From positions 1 to 64,000 of the forward strand of contig NZ_CAJPNR010000007.1 in NCBI RefSeq assembly GCF_905372115.1: DNA of 64,000 nucleotides, written 5' to 3'. Positions 29,972-38,776 of this stretch are shown in pieces. This DNA is from an uncultured Streptococcus sp. (GTDB taxonomy: Bacteria; Bacillota; Bacilli; Lactobacillales; Streptococcaceae). The notes beneath the pieces are model-generated. The model was given only the letters and a program-made list of their open reading frames with translations. It was not told the DNA's origin and ran no database searches. The first letter of the stretch is position 1, and each line of letters starts with the position of its first letter. The position numbers and the translations under genes were made by a program.

Positions 29972-32602
29972 TTATTTCGTAAGAGCTTTTCGAATAAAGT
30001 CTATAGGAATAATCAGAACAGCAATAGCAAGAGCTACAATATAGTGTTCAATATCCATAGGAACTGTGTTGAAGACCTGCCCACCAAACTGAATGATTAA
30101 AGATTGGACGATAGCAATAGAAATCATAACAATAGAGAACTTTTTGTTTTCTGAAATATGTTCAAAAACATTAAGTCCGGTACTTCGAGTATTGAGGGAA
30201 TTGAAGATAATCGCATAGATAAATACAGTAAAAGTGAAGGTAGTTACCATTTCAAAGTTTCCAGTTCCATTAGTGATGAAATCTTGAATACCAGCTACAT
30301 TTTTAAGAATAGCAAGACAGACAAGAGTAATGAAAATACTAGCAACTCCAATAGCAGACTTCATATATTTTGTCAGGATATTAGCTTTTTTAGCTACTGG
30401 CTTTTCATTCATATACCGTTCTAAGGTAGGTTCTTCACCAAATGCTAGAGCAGCTAGAGTATCCATGATAAGGTTAATCCAAAGGATTTGAATGATTGTA
30501 AATGGCTCTTTCAGACCAAAAAGAGGAGAGAGAAGAGACATAGCAATAGTAGTTACATTAACTGTCAGCTGGAAAATAATGAATTTGCTAACTGATTTGC
30601 TCATTGTCCGGCCGTAAAGCACAGCTTTTTCGATAGACGTCAAACTATTGTTTAAAATAACAATATCAGAGGCTTCACGGGCAACCTCAGTTCCGTCTCC
30701 CATAGAGAAACCAACATCAGCAGCTTTAAGAGCAGGTGAGTCGTTTACTCCATCACCAGTCATACCACAAACCATATCAAGGTCTTGTGCTGCTTCGATT
30801 AAGCGCTTCTTATCCATAGGTAAGGCGCGGCTTACTACTTTCATATTAGGGAGTTGCGCTTTTAATTCTTCGTCAGAGAGGTTTTCTAGCTCATCATGAG
30901 TTAGGATTAAATCTGTACCACTGGTAACAATTCCAGCTTCTTTAGCAATGGCAATAGCTGTTTCTTTACGGTCTCCTGTAACCATAACTACTTGAACTCC
31001 AGCTTTGTTCATTGTTTCAACAGTTTGTTTAATAGAATCTCTTACATTGTCTCGAATACATACAATAGCAATCAAGATTTTATCTGAGCCTTCTTTTTTA
31101 AGAATAGCAAGAAGACGCATAGAACGATTAGCCTGTTCCAAAGAGAGTGCAGAGAATTTATCTTTATCAGCTGCAGTAAAAGCAGTCTTATTTCCGTCTT
31201 TATCAAGATAGAAATGACAATCGTCTAAAATAAATTCTGGTGCTCCTTTGATGTAAATTTCGCCTGACTTAGTTGTAACACTAGCATATTTTTTAGCAGA
31301 ATTAAACTGTTCTTTTTCAGCAATAGTGTTTGTATCGAAATCTAAGAGATTACGGTTGATTAGAAAATCTAAAAGAGCACGGTCAGTTGCGTTACTTCCG
31401 ACAGCTATACCGTCTGCAACATTAGCGTCATTATTCAAACCAATACCATGAATAACTTGCTTGAGTAACTTTTCAGACATACTAGAGAAATCAGCAGCAG
31501 AACTCTCATCAGTTGTCTCATAAAGAGTTCCATCGCCAAGGAAGAAATCAACAACAGATAGTTTTCCTTCTGTAATTGTTCCAGTTTTATCGCTGAAAAG
31601 GATATTCATATAACCTGCTGTTTCAATAGTATCTGGATGGCGAACCAGAATATTCTGAGCTAGCAAGCGGCCTGAGTTCATTGAAGACACAAGAGCCAGC
31701 ATCATAGGCAATCCTTCTGGAACTGCCATGATAATGATAGTCACTGCAAAGAGAATTGTTTCAATGACTAATAAGAAAATAGATGAAAGATTCAAATTGT
31801 TTGCAGCATTTAAAGCAAGAAAACCAAGAACAAGGTTGATGACAGAGTAAGCCGCACCAGCACTGTATCCAAGAACGCCAATATTTTCTGCCAGTTTATT
31901 CAATTTCTCTTTCGATGGAGAATCTTTCCCATCCTCTTGGAGAGAGGTATTGATGCTTCCAAGAACAGTATGGTCACCAACCACAGTCGCTTCCATAACA
32001 GCTTCACCAGATGTTACCACAGTTCCACGGAAGATTTTTAATTCTGTAAAGAGGTCCTGACTATCTGGTTCTGCATTATCACCTAAAGCGATTTTTGTAG
32101 CATCTTCACTTTCTCCATTCAAGACAGCTTGATTTACCTTTAATTCTCCAGCAAGAATAATACCATCAACAGGAATTTTATCACCAGTTTGAAGAAGAAT
32201 TTGGTCTCCTTTGACAATATCATCTACTAAAATTTCTTTAAGTTTACCGTCACGATAGACTTTAGCATTTGTTTTGCTGGCTTCTTCTTGTAACGTATTA
32301 AACTTTTGCTCATTCTGATATTGTGAGATAGCAGAAAATCCTGTTGACAGGAGAATGGCAAAAATCAAGGAAATTGCTTCGTACCAATTTGCTTCACCAA
32401 TACCTGGGAAAATCATACCGATAAAGTTGAAAATAATTTTGAGACCTAAGGCCGCCAGCAGAATCAAAATCCACTGATCTTTGAAAGCTTCAATAAATAT
32501 TGAAAGAAGTGAGTTGGCTTCTTTACTGGAAAGTTTATTATCTCCATGGGCTGACTTACTTGCTGCAACCTCAGCTGAGCTTAGCCCTTTAAAGTTATTC
32601 AT
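29972..32602 (-). CDS. PMCA-type cation-translocating P-type ATPase (probable calcium exporter)
   Basis: The 876-aa protein has the full P2-type layout: N-terminal cytosolic segment, membrane helices M1-M2, actuator domain with NGESEDATK (usual TGES), M4 with AVPEGLPMML as in plasma-membrane calcium pumps, phosphorylation site SDKTGTITEGK near residue 338, MVTGDRKETA, hinge MTGDGVNDSPALKAADVGF, and further C-terminal helices. Export of calcium or manganese is the family role; the ion is not proven. The actuator loop reads NGES rather than TGES, as in some bacterial pumps. It sits between the TerD genes and the HAD-lyase pair with terminators on both sides, so it is probably its own transcript. 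Confidence 0.88.
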   Translation of the reverse strand: MNNFKGLSSAEVAASKSAHGDNKLSSKEANSLLSIFIEAFKDQWILILLAALGLKIIFNFIGMIFPGIGEANWYEAISLIFAILLSTGFSAISQYQNEQKFNTLQEEASKTNAKVYRDGKLKEILVDDIVKGDQILLQTGDKIPVDGIILAGELKVNQAVLNGESEDATKIALGDNAEPDSQDLFTELKIFRGTVVTSGEAVMEATVVGDHTVLGSINTSLQEDGKDSPSKEKLNKLAENIGVLGYSAGAAYSVINLVLGFLALNAANNLNLSSIFLLVIETILFAVTIIIMAVPEGLPMMLALVSSMNSGRLLAQNILVRHPDTIETAGYMNILFSDKTGTITEGKLSVVDFFLGDGTLYETTDESSAADFSSMSEKLLKQVIHGIGLNNDANVADGIAVGSNATDRALLDFLINRNLLDFDTNTIAEKEQFNSAKKYASVTTKSGEIYIKGAPEFILDDCHFYLDKDGNKTAFTAADKDKFSALSLEQANRSMRLLAILKKEGSDKILIAIVCIRDNVRDSIKQTVETMNKAGVQVVMVTGDRKETAIAIAKEAGIVTSGTDLILTHDELENLSDEELKAQLPNMKVVSRALPMDKKRLIEAAQDLDMVCGMTGDGVNDSPALKAADVGFSMGDGTEVAREASDIVILNNSLTSIEKAVLYGRTMSKSVSKFIIFQLTVNVTTIAMSLLSPLFGLKEPFTIIQILWINLIMDTLAALAFGEEPTLERYMNEKPVAKKANILTKYMKSAIGVASIFITLVCLAILKNVAGIQDFITNGTGNFEMVTTFTFTVFIYAIIFNSLNTRSTGLNVFEHISENKKFSIVMISIAIVQSLIIQFGGQVFNTVPMDIEHYIVALAIAVLIIPIDFIRKALTK

Positions 32603-32630
32603 TTGGTTTGTTTGTCCTTTCTAAAAATAA

Positions 32631-32659
32631 AGAGGCTGAGACAATAGTGTTCAGTCTCT
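32631..32659 (-). terminator. Terminator after the terD array
   Basis: On the minus strand AAGAGACTGAACA, CTATTG and TGTCTCAGCCTCTT form an imperfect hairpin followed by TATTTTT. It separates the terD genes from the ATPase gene. Confidence 0.7.
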
Positions 32660-32701
32660 TTTTTGTATGTCAATAAAACTTGATTTGACAACTGTCTGTC
32701 T

Positions 32702-33340
32702 TTAGCTAAAGAGTGCAGCTATACCATTTAAATCAGCTTGCTTACCTTCACCGATGGTGTGGAAGGCCCAGGATGAACCATCTTTTACAAGTTCTGCAAA
32801 AACAACAGCTGTGTCGGTAGAATAATCATCTTTAAGCTGGAACTTGCAAAGTTCAGAATTGTTCTCTGCATTAACTAAGCGAACATAGGAATTATTAACC
32901 ATACCAAATGTTTGACGACGGGCGATAGCCTGATCGATAGTAACGGCGCAAATGACCTTATGGGTACTTGGTGAGAGAGCGGCTAAATCTAAACTGATAA
33001 CTTCATCGTCACCTTCACCTGCGCCAGTACGGTTATCACCGTTTAAGTGAATACCGGGAGCAGTTTTGTTATTATAAAAAATAACATCATTAGCAGAAGT
33101 AATTTTACCTGCCTCATTCAATAGGAAAGCAGAAATATCAAGGTCAAAATCTGCACCACCAGCAGAGATATCCCAACCAGCGCATAAGTCAACTTTTGTA
33201 AGACCTGGAGCCGCTTTGGCTAAGTCCAGAATAGTATTTTTTTCTAAATCAAGAGACACACCTCCTGTTGCAGGAGCAACTTCAGTGGGTGTTGGAGTAG
33301 GATTGGCAGGTCCGCCAAGTGAAGTGAAATTAATAGCCAT
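32702..33340 (-). CDS. TerD family protein, copy 1
   Basis: The 212-aa protein has a Pro/Thr-rich N-terminal stretch of about 30 residues, then a full TerD domain. Calcium-binding acidic clusters are present: ADFDLDISAFLL and NRTGAGEGDDEVISLDL. TerD proteins are calcium-binding beta sandwiches thought to assemble near the membrane in tellurite and general stress response. Start is ATG behind GGAAT-type RBS (AGAAAGGAATC). It is the last of three adjacent terD genes and is followed by a terminator. Confidence 0.92.
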   Translation of the reverse strand: MAINFTSLGGPANPTPTPTEVAPATGGVSLDLEKNTILDLAKAAPGLTKVDLCAGWDISAGGADFDLDISAFLLNEAGKITSANDVIFYNNKTAPGIHLNGDNRTGAGEGDDEVISLDLAALSPSTHKVICAVTIDQAIARRQTFGMVNNSYVRLVNAENNSELCKFQLKDDYSTDTAVVFAELVKDGSSWAFHTIGEGKQADLNGIAALFS

Positions 33341-33357
33341 TAGAGATTCCTTTCTAA

Positions 33358-34053
33358 TTAACGATAAGATTTTTCAATGTCTTGGATTGAAGCGTTTAGG
33401 TATTCTCCAACTGCTTTGAAAGTCCACCCATTGACAGTACGTGTAAGTTCAGCAAATTTAACGGCCGTTGCTTTGCCACCATCTTCTGATAGATTGAAAC
33501 GGGCGATTTCTTTCTCAGGACGTTGTGCCTGATCAACTAAACGAACGTAGGCATTCTTTACTTGGCCAAAATATTGTTTGCGATTTTGACCAGAATAGAT
33601 AACAACTGCTACAACGATTTGAGCCACGTCTGGATGAATATTATTGAAATTCACAAACATGTTTTCATCATCACCGTCACCAGCACCGGTGAGGTTATCA
33701 TGATCTAATTGAATACCTTGAGATTTCTTCTTGCTGAAATAGACAAGATTATTAACTGAACGAGTCAGATGGCCAGAAGAATCAAGAAGGAAGGCACAAA
33801 GATCAAGGTCAAAGTCAGAGCCAAAGAGACTTGTCTTAACATCCCATCCTGCTGATACGCGAATATTTTCTAAAGAGAAATCTGTTTTAGAAAGATTAAG
33901 GAAGTCATTTTTTGCAAGGTTAAGCATGCCTCCTTTATTTAAATCAAGTGTAACTTCGCGCCCTTCCGTACTAGCAGTTTGAATAGGTGTGTTAGCAGCA
34001 GGAGCTTGAGTTTGTTGCTCATCTCCACCAAATAATTTACCAAAAAGTCCCAT
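33358..34053 (-). CDS. TerD family protein, copy 2, with N-terminal extension
   Basis: The 231-aa protein starts MGLFGKLFGGDEQQTQ, a short amphipathic segment that could touch the membrane, followed by a Gln/Ala/Thr-rich linker and a TerD domain. The calcium motifs read SDFDLDLCAFLLD and NLTGAGDGDDENMF. It differs from its neighbours in the N-terminal extension and in having GQNRKQYFGQVKNAY in place of the KRQTFGM segment. The spacing to copy 1 is 17 nt, so they share a transcript. Confidence 0.92.
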   Translation of the reverse strand: MGLFGKLFGGDEQQTQAPAANTPIQTASTEGREVTLDLNKGGMLNLAKNDFLNLSKTDFSLENIRVSAGWDVKTSLFGSDFDLDLCAFLLDSSGHLTRSVNNLVYFSKKKSQGIQLDHDNLTGAGDGDDENMFVNFNNIHPDVAQIVVAVVIYSGQNRKQYFGQVKNAYVRLVDQAQRPEKEIARFNLSEDGGKATAVKFAELTRTVNGWTFKAVGEYLNASIQDIEKSYR

Positions 34054-34078
34054 AATATTTTCCTTTCTATTTTCTTAA

Positions 34079-34678
34079 TTACATATAGCGAGACAAGAGT
34101 TGGTTGAGGTCAGCGATAGCTCCCTCACCGATTGCTTCAAAAGCCCAGCCATTAGCTGTCCGACTAAGGGAACAAGCTGTTACAGAAGTATCAGCAGAAT
34201 AACTGTCACTCAATTCATAGCGGCAGATTTCCTGCTCGTTATTATCGGCATCTAGAAGTCGGACAAAAGCATTTTTAATCATGCCAAAAGTCTGACGTTT
34301 AGTGACTGCATCAAAAATAGTAATGAAGAAGACAATTTTCTTAATTCGAGGTTCGATTGCATCAAGATTAATTTGGATTCGTTCATCGTCGCCTTCGCCT
34401 TCTCCAGTGCGATTATCACCTTCAAGACGAATTCCAGCTGCAGACATATTATTGAAGAAAATAACATCATTCGGTACTTGTGCAACACGACCGCTTTCTT
34501 CAACTAAGAAGGCAGCTAAGTCTAGGTCAGCAGTTGGTCCTGCAACAGCCATATCCCAGCCGCCGCCTAGAATACAATTTTTTAATGCAGGAGCCTGCTT
34601 TGTTAAATCTAAAACGCTCCCTTTAGAGAGGTTAAGAGGAGCAGCAGAGCTGCCAGAGTTTAAATTAGTGAAATCCAT
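34079..34678 (-). CDS. TerD family protein, copy 3
   Basis: The 199-aa protein has a near-bare TerD domain after about 15 residues. The second acidic motif NRTGEGEGDDERIQ is intact, but the first reads GPTADLDLAAFLV and lacks one Asp of the DFDLD pattern found in copies 1 and 2, so calcium binding may be weaker. It is first of the three terD genes, 92 nt after telA. Confidence 0.92.
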   Translation of the reverse strand: MDFTNLNSGSSAAPLNLSKGSVLDLTKQAPALKNCILGGGWDMAVAGPTADLDLAAFLVEESGRVAQVPNDVIFFNNMSAAGIRLEGDNRTGEGEGDDERIQINLDAIEPRIKKIVFFITIFDAVTKRQTFGMIKNAFVRLLDADNNEQEICRYELSDSYSADTSVTACSLSRTANGWAFEAIGEGAIADLNQLLSRYM

Positions 34679-34770
34679 ACAGATATTCCTTTCTGAATCA
34701 TAATATTATTAAAGCTCTTTAGCTTAAGGGAAGCCAAGTAAGAGTTATCGTTACCATATTTTAAGTCTTA

Positions 34771-35901
34771 TCAATGACTGCTTATAAACCCTTTTTCAGC
34801 CATGTCAGATTTCATATGTTCCAACTCAATAGAATCACTTTTTCGTTTTTCAGCAATTTGATTGTTGATTTGTTTAGTTTCTTCAATTCCTTTTTTGATT
34901 GTCTCATAAGTTGTACGAAGAGTCTCCATTTGAATAGAGCTTCCTCCAGCCATACGAGCAATATTTACAGATTGATTTGCAGTATTTTGTGCATTACGAA
35001 TTAGAAGTTCGTTGGTCTTCTCATCTAACTGTTTGATAGACTTAGCTTGAATTTCCTGTCTTTTTAATTGGATAGCTTGAACCAAACATTGCTTGAAGAT
35101 TGGCAAAGTGATAATAAAGGAAGAATTGATTTTCCGCATCAGATTAAAGTTAGACATTTGCATGGTCTGAATCATAGGACAGGTTTGCATTGCCACGTTT
35201 TCAGCAATTTGCAAGTCATATGTTCGCTGAGCAAGCATATCTTTAATCATGCTTAGTTTTTGCTGTTGCGTTTGTTTTTCTTGCTCTGTTATATCAGTAC
35301 GAGCCAAAATCTGATTACTGTATGCTTCGATTTCTTCTTGAGCAATTTCACCAGCAACAATATATTTTTCTAATTCTTCATAGTAAGCTACATTAGTTTT
35401 ATATTGTTTTTCCAAATTCTCTTGAGTTTGGTGAATCTGAACTTCATATTGCTTCAATATGGTATAAATCTGATCAACCTCTTTACCCATATCTTCATAT
35501 TTGGCAAAAAGTTTATCAATACTATTCTTTATTTTGCCAAATAATTTTTGCAGAGCAGATGCTTTTTCTGGATTTTCAATTTCTTTAATATCGAATTTAT
35601 CCATGATTTTAGTAAGTTGAACGAGCATTCGAGAAGCTTCCTCTGCATCTACCCTTCGCATGGAAGATAATAGAGCATCAGACATTTGAGAAATTCCTTC
35701 ACTCGGTTTTTGACCGAAAGCCATAATTGAGTTGACATTAGTAATATCAATCTCATTGGTGAGGTTCTGAACCTCAGGCAGTGATCTTAGCTTCTGCTTA
35801 TAGGCTAAGTTGTCAGCTAGGACTTCTGGTTTAGCAAGTTCAAGTTCAGTTGATTCAATCTCTTGTGGAGTTGAATCAAAACTTCCTGTGTTGATAGGCA
35901 T
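34771..35901 (-). CDS. telA: TelA-like toxic anion resistance protein
   Basis: The 376-aa protein is highly helical, with long coiled-coil stretches rich in Gln, Glu and Lys, as in the TelA/KlaA family (B. subtilis YceH). Family blocks such as SIMAFGQKPSEGISQMSDALL and the central NFNLMRKINSSFIITLPIFKQ are visible. TelA proteins are linked to resistance to tellurite and to cell-envelope stress; the mechanism is not known. It begins 15 nt after the YceG-type gene, and the pair is as in B. subtilis yceG-yceH. The TerD genes follow. Confidence 0.88.
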   Translation of the reverse strand: MPINTGSFDSTPQEIESTELELAKPEVLADNLAYKQKLRSLPEVQNLTNEIDITNVNSIMAFGQKPSEGISQMSDALLSSMRRVDAEEASRMLVQLTKIMDKFDIKEIENPEKASALQKLFGKIKNSIDKLFAKYEDMGKEVDQIYTILKQYEVQIHQTQENLEKQYKTNVAYYEELEKYIVAGEIAQEEIEAYSNQILARTDITEQEKQTQQQKLSMIKDMLAQRTYDLQIAENVAMQTCPMIQTMQMSNFNLMRKINSSFIITLPIFKQCLVQAIQLKRQEIQAKSIKQLDEKTNELLIRNAQNTANQSVNIARMAGGSSIQMETLRTTYETIKKGIEETKQINNQIAEKRKSDSIELEHMKSDMAEKGFISSH

Positions 35902-35916
35902 ATTGTTTTCCTTTCT

Positions 35917-37485
35917 TTAATTAAAAAGTTTACTGAAGAAATTTTGTTTTTTCAGCTTTCGTTGAATAGCTTGAAAATTTTGCTCATAGTTTATAACATC
36001 TAACCTGATAGTATTAAAGTACTCTGCATTAATGTAAGAGTTCAGGTCAGATAAGCCGGCAGGTGAAAAAATGATGATGTCAAAACCAATTTTTCCAAGA
36101 TAGGCAAGGACATAGCATGTATTTTTTGATAATTGAGTTTCGCCTTCCAAGAAAAAGACAATCTTGGGTATAAAGCTAGTAAAATCAAAGCTATCTATGA
36201 GTCGTATTACTCTTTTATCCAACTGTAGAATCAACAGTGCAAAGTTTAATATTTCTTCTTTGGATACTGTCAATGGTTGTTTAAACAGTTGAGTATCTGC
36301 AATGGTTTCGTTAATCTTATTGAGAAGGAATTTTTCTGTTTCATCGTTATAAGGAGCATAGCGATAGAATGGGAGCTTCATAATCTCCTCAATATCAAAA
36401 CTTCCATTACTGAGTTGACAAAACATAAGCTGATACTTATCGGAATCATTTATTTCATGAGTAACCAGTTCATTACCATTGGATGTTAAAACGAGCGTAT
36501 TGTCAGACGAAGAGCAGATATTGACCAAGTGGGCATACTTGTCAATTGGATTATATTCTCCCTCTATTTCAAAAAAGAAATGTGGGACATAGACTGTTTT
36601 CTCAACGGCCTTAAATCCGTTCCGAACTTTTGCGGGTGCGTTCCAATTTTGTTCAACATCAATTAAAGTTGAATTGAAAAAAATTGGGTTTGTCGTTCCA
36701 TTTCGGAACTGCCAAGGCTTATAAATACCAGAATTTGTAAATAATTGTTCTTCAATTTGGGTTTCTATATCCAAAGTAATTGAGCGATTTTCCTCAATAA
36801 TCTGTCCATTTTTAGCTCTTTCCGCCCAACTTTGGATAGGCAATATTTGAGTATTTTTATGGATTGTACTGATTTGATCAGAGTCTACTAGAGCAAAATT
36901 TTCATCATCTTTTAGTGGATTGATATAAATGACATCAAATCCAAAGCGATTTAGTAACAGCAAGAAATATATATCGTGTTTGGAGATACTACCATAGTAG
37001 ATGCACTTGTTTGTAAGGTAATCTCTATCTTGATAGGATAAACTGTAAATATGTAAGTATGCATAGAGGAGCATTTTGCAAATAAAATTATTTCTTACGC
37101 TGTTATTCAGGAAATTTTCCTGACGGATAGCAAGGTTTGTTATATATTCTAGAGCAATCAGAAATTGACGATTGAGCTCTGCATCTTCAAAGAGTGTAAT
37201 ATCCTGACTGGCTATTTGACTAACTTCCATTGAAGCAAGCTCGTTTTTTATGCTGTTAATGAAATCAAAATCTGCATCCATTGGGATTTGGCCATCAAAG
37301 TAAATAGTGTGAGTTGAATCATCTTGAGCTTTTACCAAAATGGTTTTTAATACACTATCATATTTACTTTGATTTTCAACCCCGATATATCGTGTAAAAA
37401 CAGGAGCGAAAGTGGCTTGTATTCCTTTTCGTTCTGTGATTGAACGCCAAAGTTCAAAGGGCAGATTTTGCAGACTGGTCGACAT
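35917..37485 (-). CDS. yceG: YceG-type protein, putative component of the Ter biosynthetic module
   Basis: The 522-aa protein matches the B. subtilis YceG type (Pfam YceG_bac, described as a putative component of a biosynthetic module) in length and position just before TelA. It has no signal peptide or membrane segment. Blocks that may matter are YLTNKCIYYGSISKHDIYFL followed by LNRFGFDVIYINPL, and the related C-terminal YVLAYLGKIGFDIIIFSPAG, which suggests an internal duplication. No enzyme activity can be assigned. This is the first gene behind its own promoter and structured leader. It is distinct from MltG, which has also been called YceG. Confidence 0.75.
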   Translation of the reverse strand: MSTSLQNLPFELWRSITERKGIQATFAPVFTRYIGVENQSKYDSVLKTILVKAQDDSTHTIYFDGQIPMDADFDFINSIKNELASMEVSQIASQDITLFEDAELNRQFLIALEYITNLAIRQENFLNNSVRNNFICKMLLYAYLHIYSLSYQDRDYLTNKCIYYGSISKHDIYFLLLLNRFGFDVIYINPLKDDENFALVDSDQISTIHKNTQILPIQSWAERAKNGQIIEENRSITLDIETQIEEQLFTNSGIYKPWQFRNGTTNPIFFNSTLIDVEQNWNAPAKVRNGFKAVEKTVYVPHFFFEIEGEYNPIDKYAHLVNICSSSDNTLVLTSNGNELVTHEINDSDKYQLMFCQLSNGSFDIEEIMKLPFYRYAPYNDETEKFLLNKINETIADTQLFKQPLTVSKEEILNFALLILQLDKRVIRLIDSFDFTSFIPKIVFFLEGETQLSKNTCYVLAYLGKIGFDIIIFSPAGLSDLNSYINAEYFNTIRLDVINYEQNFQAIQRKLKKQNFFSKLFN

Positions 37486-37553
37486 GAAATATACCTGCTT
37501 TCTACGATTGTAATGTCACATCTTTTGTCTTCTTTGTATAAAAATTAAACGAA

Positions 37554-37620
37554 GAGTGCAGATGGTTTGCTTTTTACCTCCTAAATCACTGGAGATAGCT
37601 TATTAAAGTCTGCTCTCCCC
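37554..37620 (-). ncRNA. Candidate structured leader RNA upstream of yceG-telA-terD
   Basis: In the 188-bp gap the minus-strand leader can fold: GAGCAGA (37609-37615) pairs with TCTGCACTC (37554-37562, two-base bulge), and inside it ATCTCC (37591-37596) pairs with GGAGGT (37576-37581). The inner stem contains a perfect Shine-Dalgarno-like AGGAGGT with no start codon near it. It begins with AGCAGGGGAGAGCAGAC, faintly like the start of the yybP-ykoY manganese riboswitch, but the other conserved parts of that motif are not clear. A regulatory role is inference. Confidence 0.4.
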
Positions 37621-37637
37621 TGCTTTATAGATACCAT

Positions 37638-37665
37638 TGTATATTTATAAAATGGTCTTTGTCAA
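37638..37665 (-). promoter_or_regulatory. Promoter of the yceG-telA-terD unit
   Basis: On the minus strand a perfect TTGACA (37660-37665) is followed after 16 bp by TATACA (37638-37643) or after 18 bp by TACAAT (37636-37641). It lies directly after the stop codon of the StiP-like gene and gives a leader of about 150 nt. Confidence 0.7.
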
Positions 37666-37673
37666 GAGATAAA

Positions 37674-38765
37674 CTATAAATCTGCGACTTCCTTTATAAT
37701 GCCACAGACATTATATTTCTGTAGGTTGACATATTCGACTGGGATTTGCTTTTCTTCACATAGTTGAAGGATATGTTTAAGGTATTTTTGATTAGCCTTT
37801 TCTCTAATTAATACCCTATCTGGAAGGCGTCTAAGCAGAACTCTAGTTGTCTCACCAACTCCTGGTTTTATTTTATTGATATCACTAATGCTGTAGGATT
37901 GAGCGATTTTCTTAACTTCGTCCAATCCTTTGAAATCTTCATTGAGCTCTTCTTGTGAAGGATTGAAATAATCTAATTGAACATGGTCAAAATAGGATTG
38001 CACTTTATCTAAGAATTCCAATGAATGGTCGTAAGCTTCGTTTTCTGCATAATAAACGGCTCCGTGAAGCTCGTCATCACTCATTTCTTTTAATTTGACC
38101 GTCCTGCTGACGAGCCCGCTGACAGTAGCATTTAAGCAAGCGCTAGGAATTAAAAAGTCCTGACGCGTACCATAAAGCGGTGTTACCGAAGCTGGATCAC
38201 TGAGTACAGCTAGAGTAGGATCTAGTTCGGAAAAGAGTTTGTTTTCCTCTGCTAACCTATGGCAGGCTTCTTCCAAGACAGTATTTATTGCTCCTTTTCC
38301 AACCCAACCATCCACAAATTGAATATCCTTAGGATGGTGCTTGTTGGCTATAATATTCATGGCAGCTATGTCAATCCCTTTACCTCTAATGATAGAAATA
38401 CTATAATGCGGCACATCAAGCTGATATTTATAGTGAAGGTACCTTTTTATTAAAATACCTATAGGAGTCCCTGCCCTTGCTAAGGAAACTAAAACAAGAT
38501 TTTCTCCTTTTTTCTGGAAAATCTTTTCAGAAAGACTTGCTATAGCGTTAGCAGTTTCAAAAGAAAGAGTTGCGAGGCTTTCTTGATAGATTTTCATATA
38601 GCGATCTGTTGGGGCATATTCTAGAGGTAGCATTTCGGAATAATGAACTCCCTGCTGATTTAACTTTTCTCTTTCGGCCGTGTCTAATACAGGAACCTTT
38701 CCACGCACATCTTGTAAGAGGATGGTTACATCGGATTCAGGGTAACTAGTTTTTACTAAATTCAT
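37674..38765 (-). CDS. StiP-like phosphoribosyltransferase with C-terminal PELOTA-like domain
   Basis: The 363-aa protein belongs to the StiP family, which databases call a cysteine protease but comparative genomics reads as a divergent phosphoribosyltransferase. Support in sequence: VLVSLARAGTPIGILIKRYL and the PRPP-loop-like IQFVDGWVGKGAINTVLEEA. The last 70 residues (RVLLRRLPDRVLIRE, then CEEKQIPVEYVNLQKYNVCGIIKEV) fit the L7Ae-fold PELOTA domain, an RNA-binding type. It follows the other phosphoribosyltransferase gene by 11 nt. Together they are the core of the predicted nucleoside-like metabolite pathway. Substrate and product are unknown. Confidence 0.8.
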   Translation of the reverse strand: MNLVKTSYPESDVTILLQDVRGKVPVLDTAEREKLNQQGVHYSEMLPLEYAPTDRYMKIYQESLATLSFETANAIASLSEKIFQKKGENLVLVSLARAGTPIGILIKRYLHYKYQLDVPHYSISIIRGKGIDIAAMNIIANKHHPKDIQFVDGWVGKGAINTVLEEACHRLAEENKLFSELDPTLAVLSDPASVTPLYGTRQDFLIPSACLNATVSGLVSRTVKLKEMSDDELHGAVYYAENEAYDHSLEFLDKVQSYFDHVQLDYFNPSQEELNEDFKGLDEVKKIAQSYSISDINKIKPGVGETTRVLLRRLPDRVLIREKANQKYLKHILQLCEEKQIPVEYVNLQKYNVCGIIKEVADL

Positions 38766-38776
38766 AAAAGCCTTTC

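Noticed and set aside
34302..34703. Plus-strand 133-aa reading frame opposite terD copy 3
   Set aside because: It is an antisense shadow of terD with no ribosome site and Ser/Arg/Pro-rich low-information content.
35917..37485. YceG as the MltG murein transglycosylase
   Set aside because: The name is shared, but there is no N-terminal membrane helix or transglycosylase motif, and the position beside TelA fits the B. subtilis YceG of Ter clusters.
37554..37620. Calling the leader a yybP-ykoY manganese riboswitch
   Set aside because: Only the first bases look alike; I could not place the remaining conserved loops, so it is listed as an unnamed candidate.
37674..38765. StiP-like protein as a cysteine protease
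   Set aside because: The protein has PRPP-loop-like and PELOTA-like segments and no convincing Cys-His protease dyad; the protease label comes from database naming.
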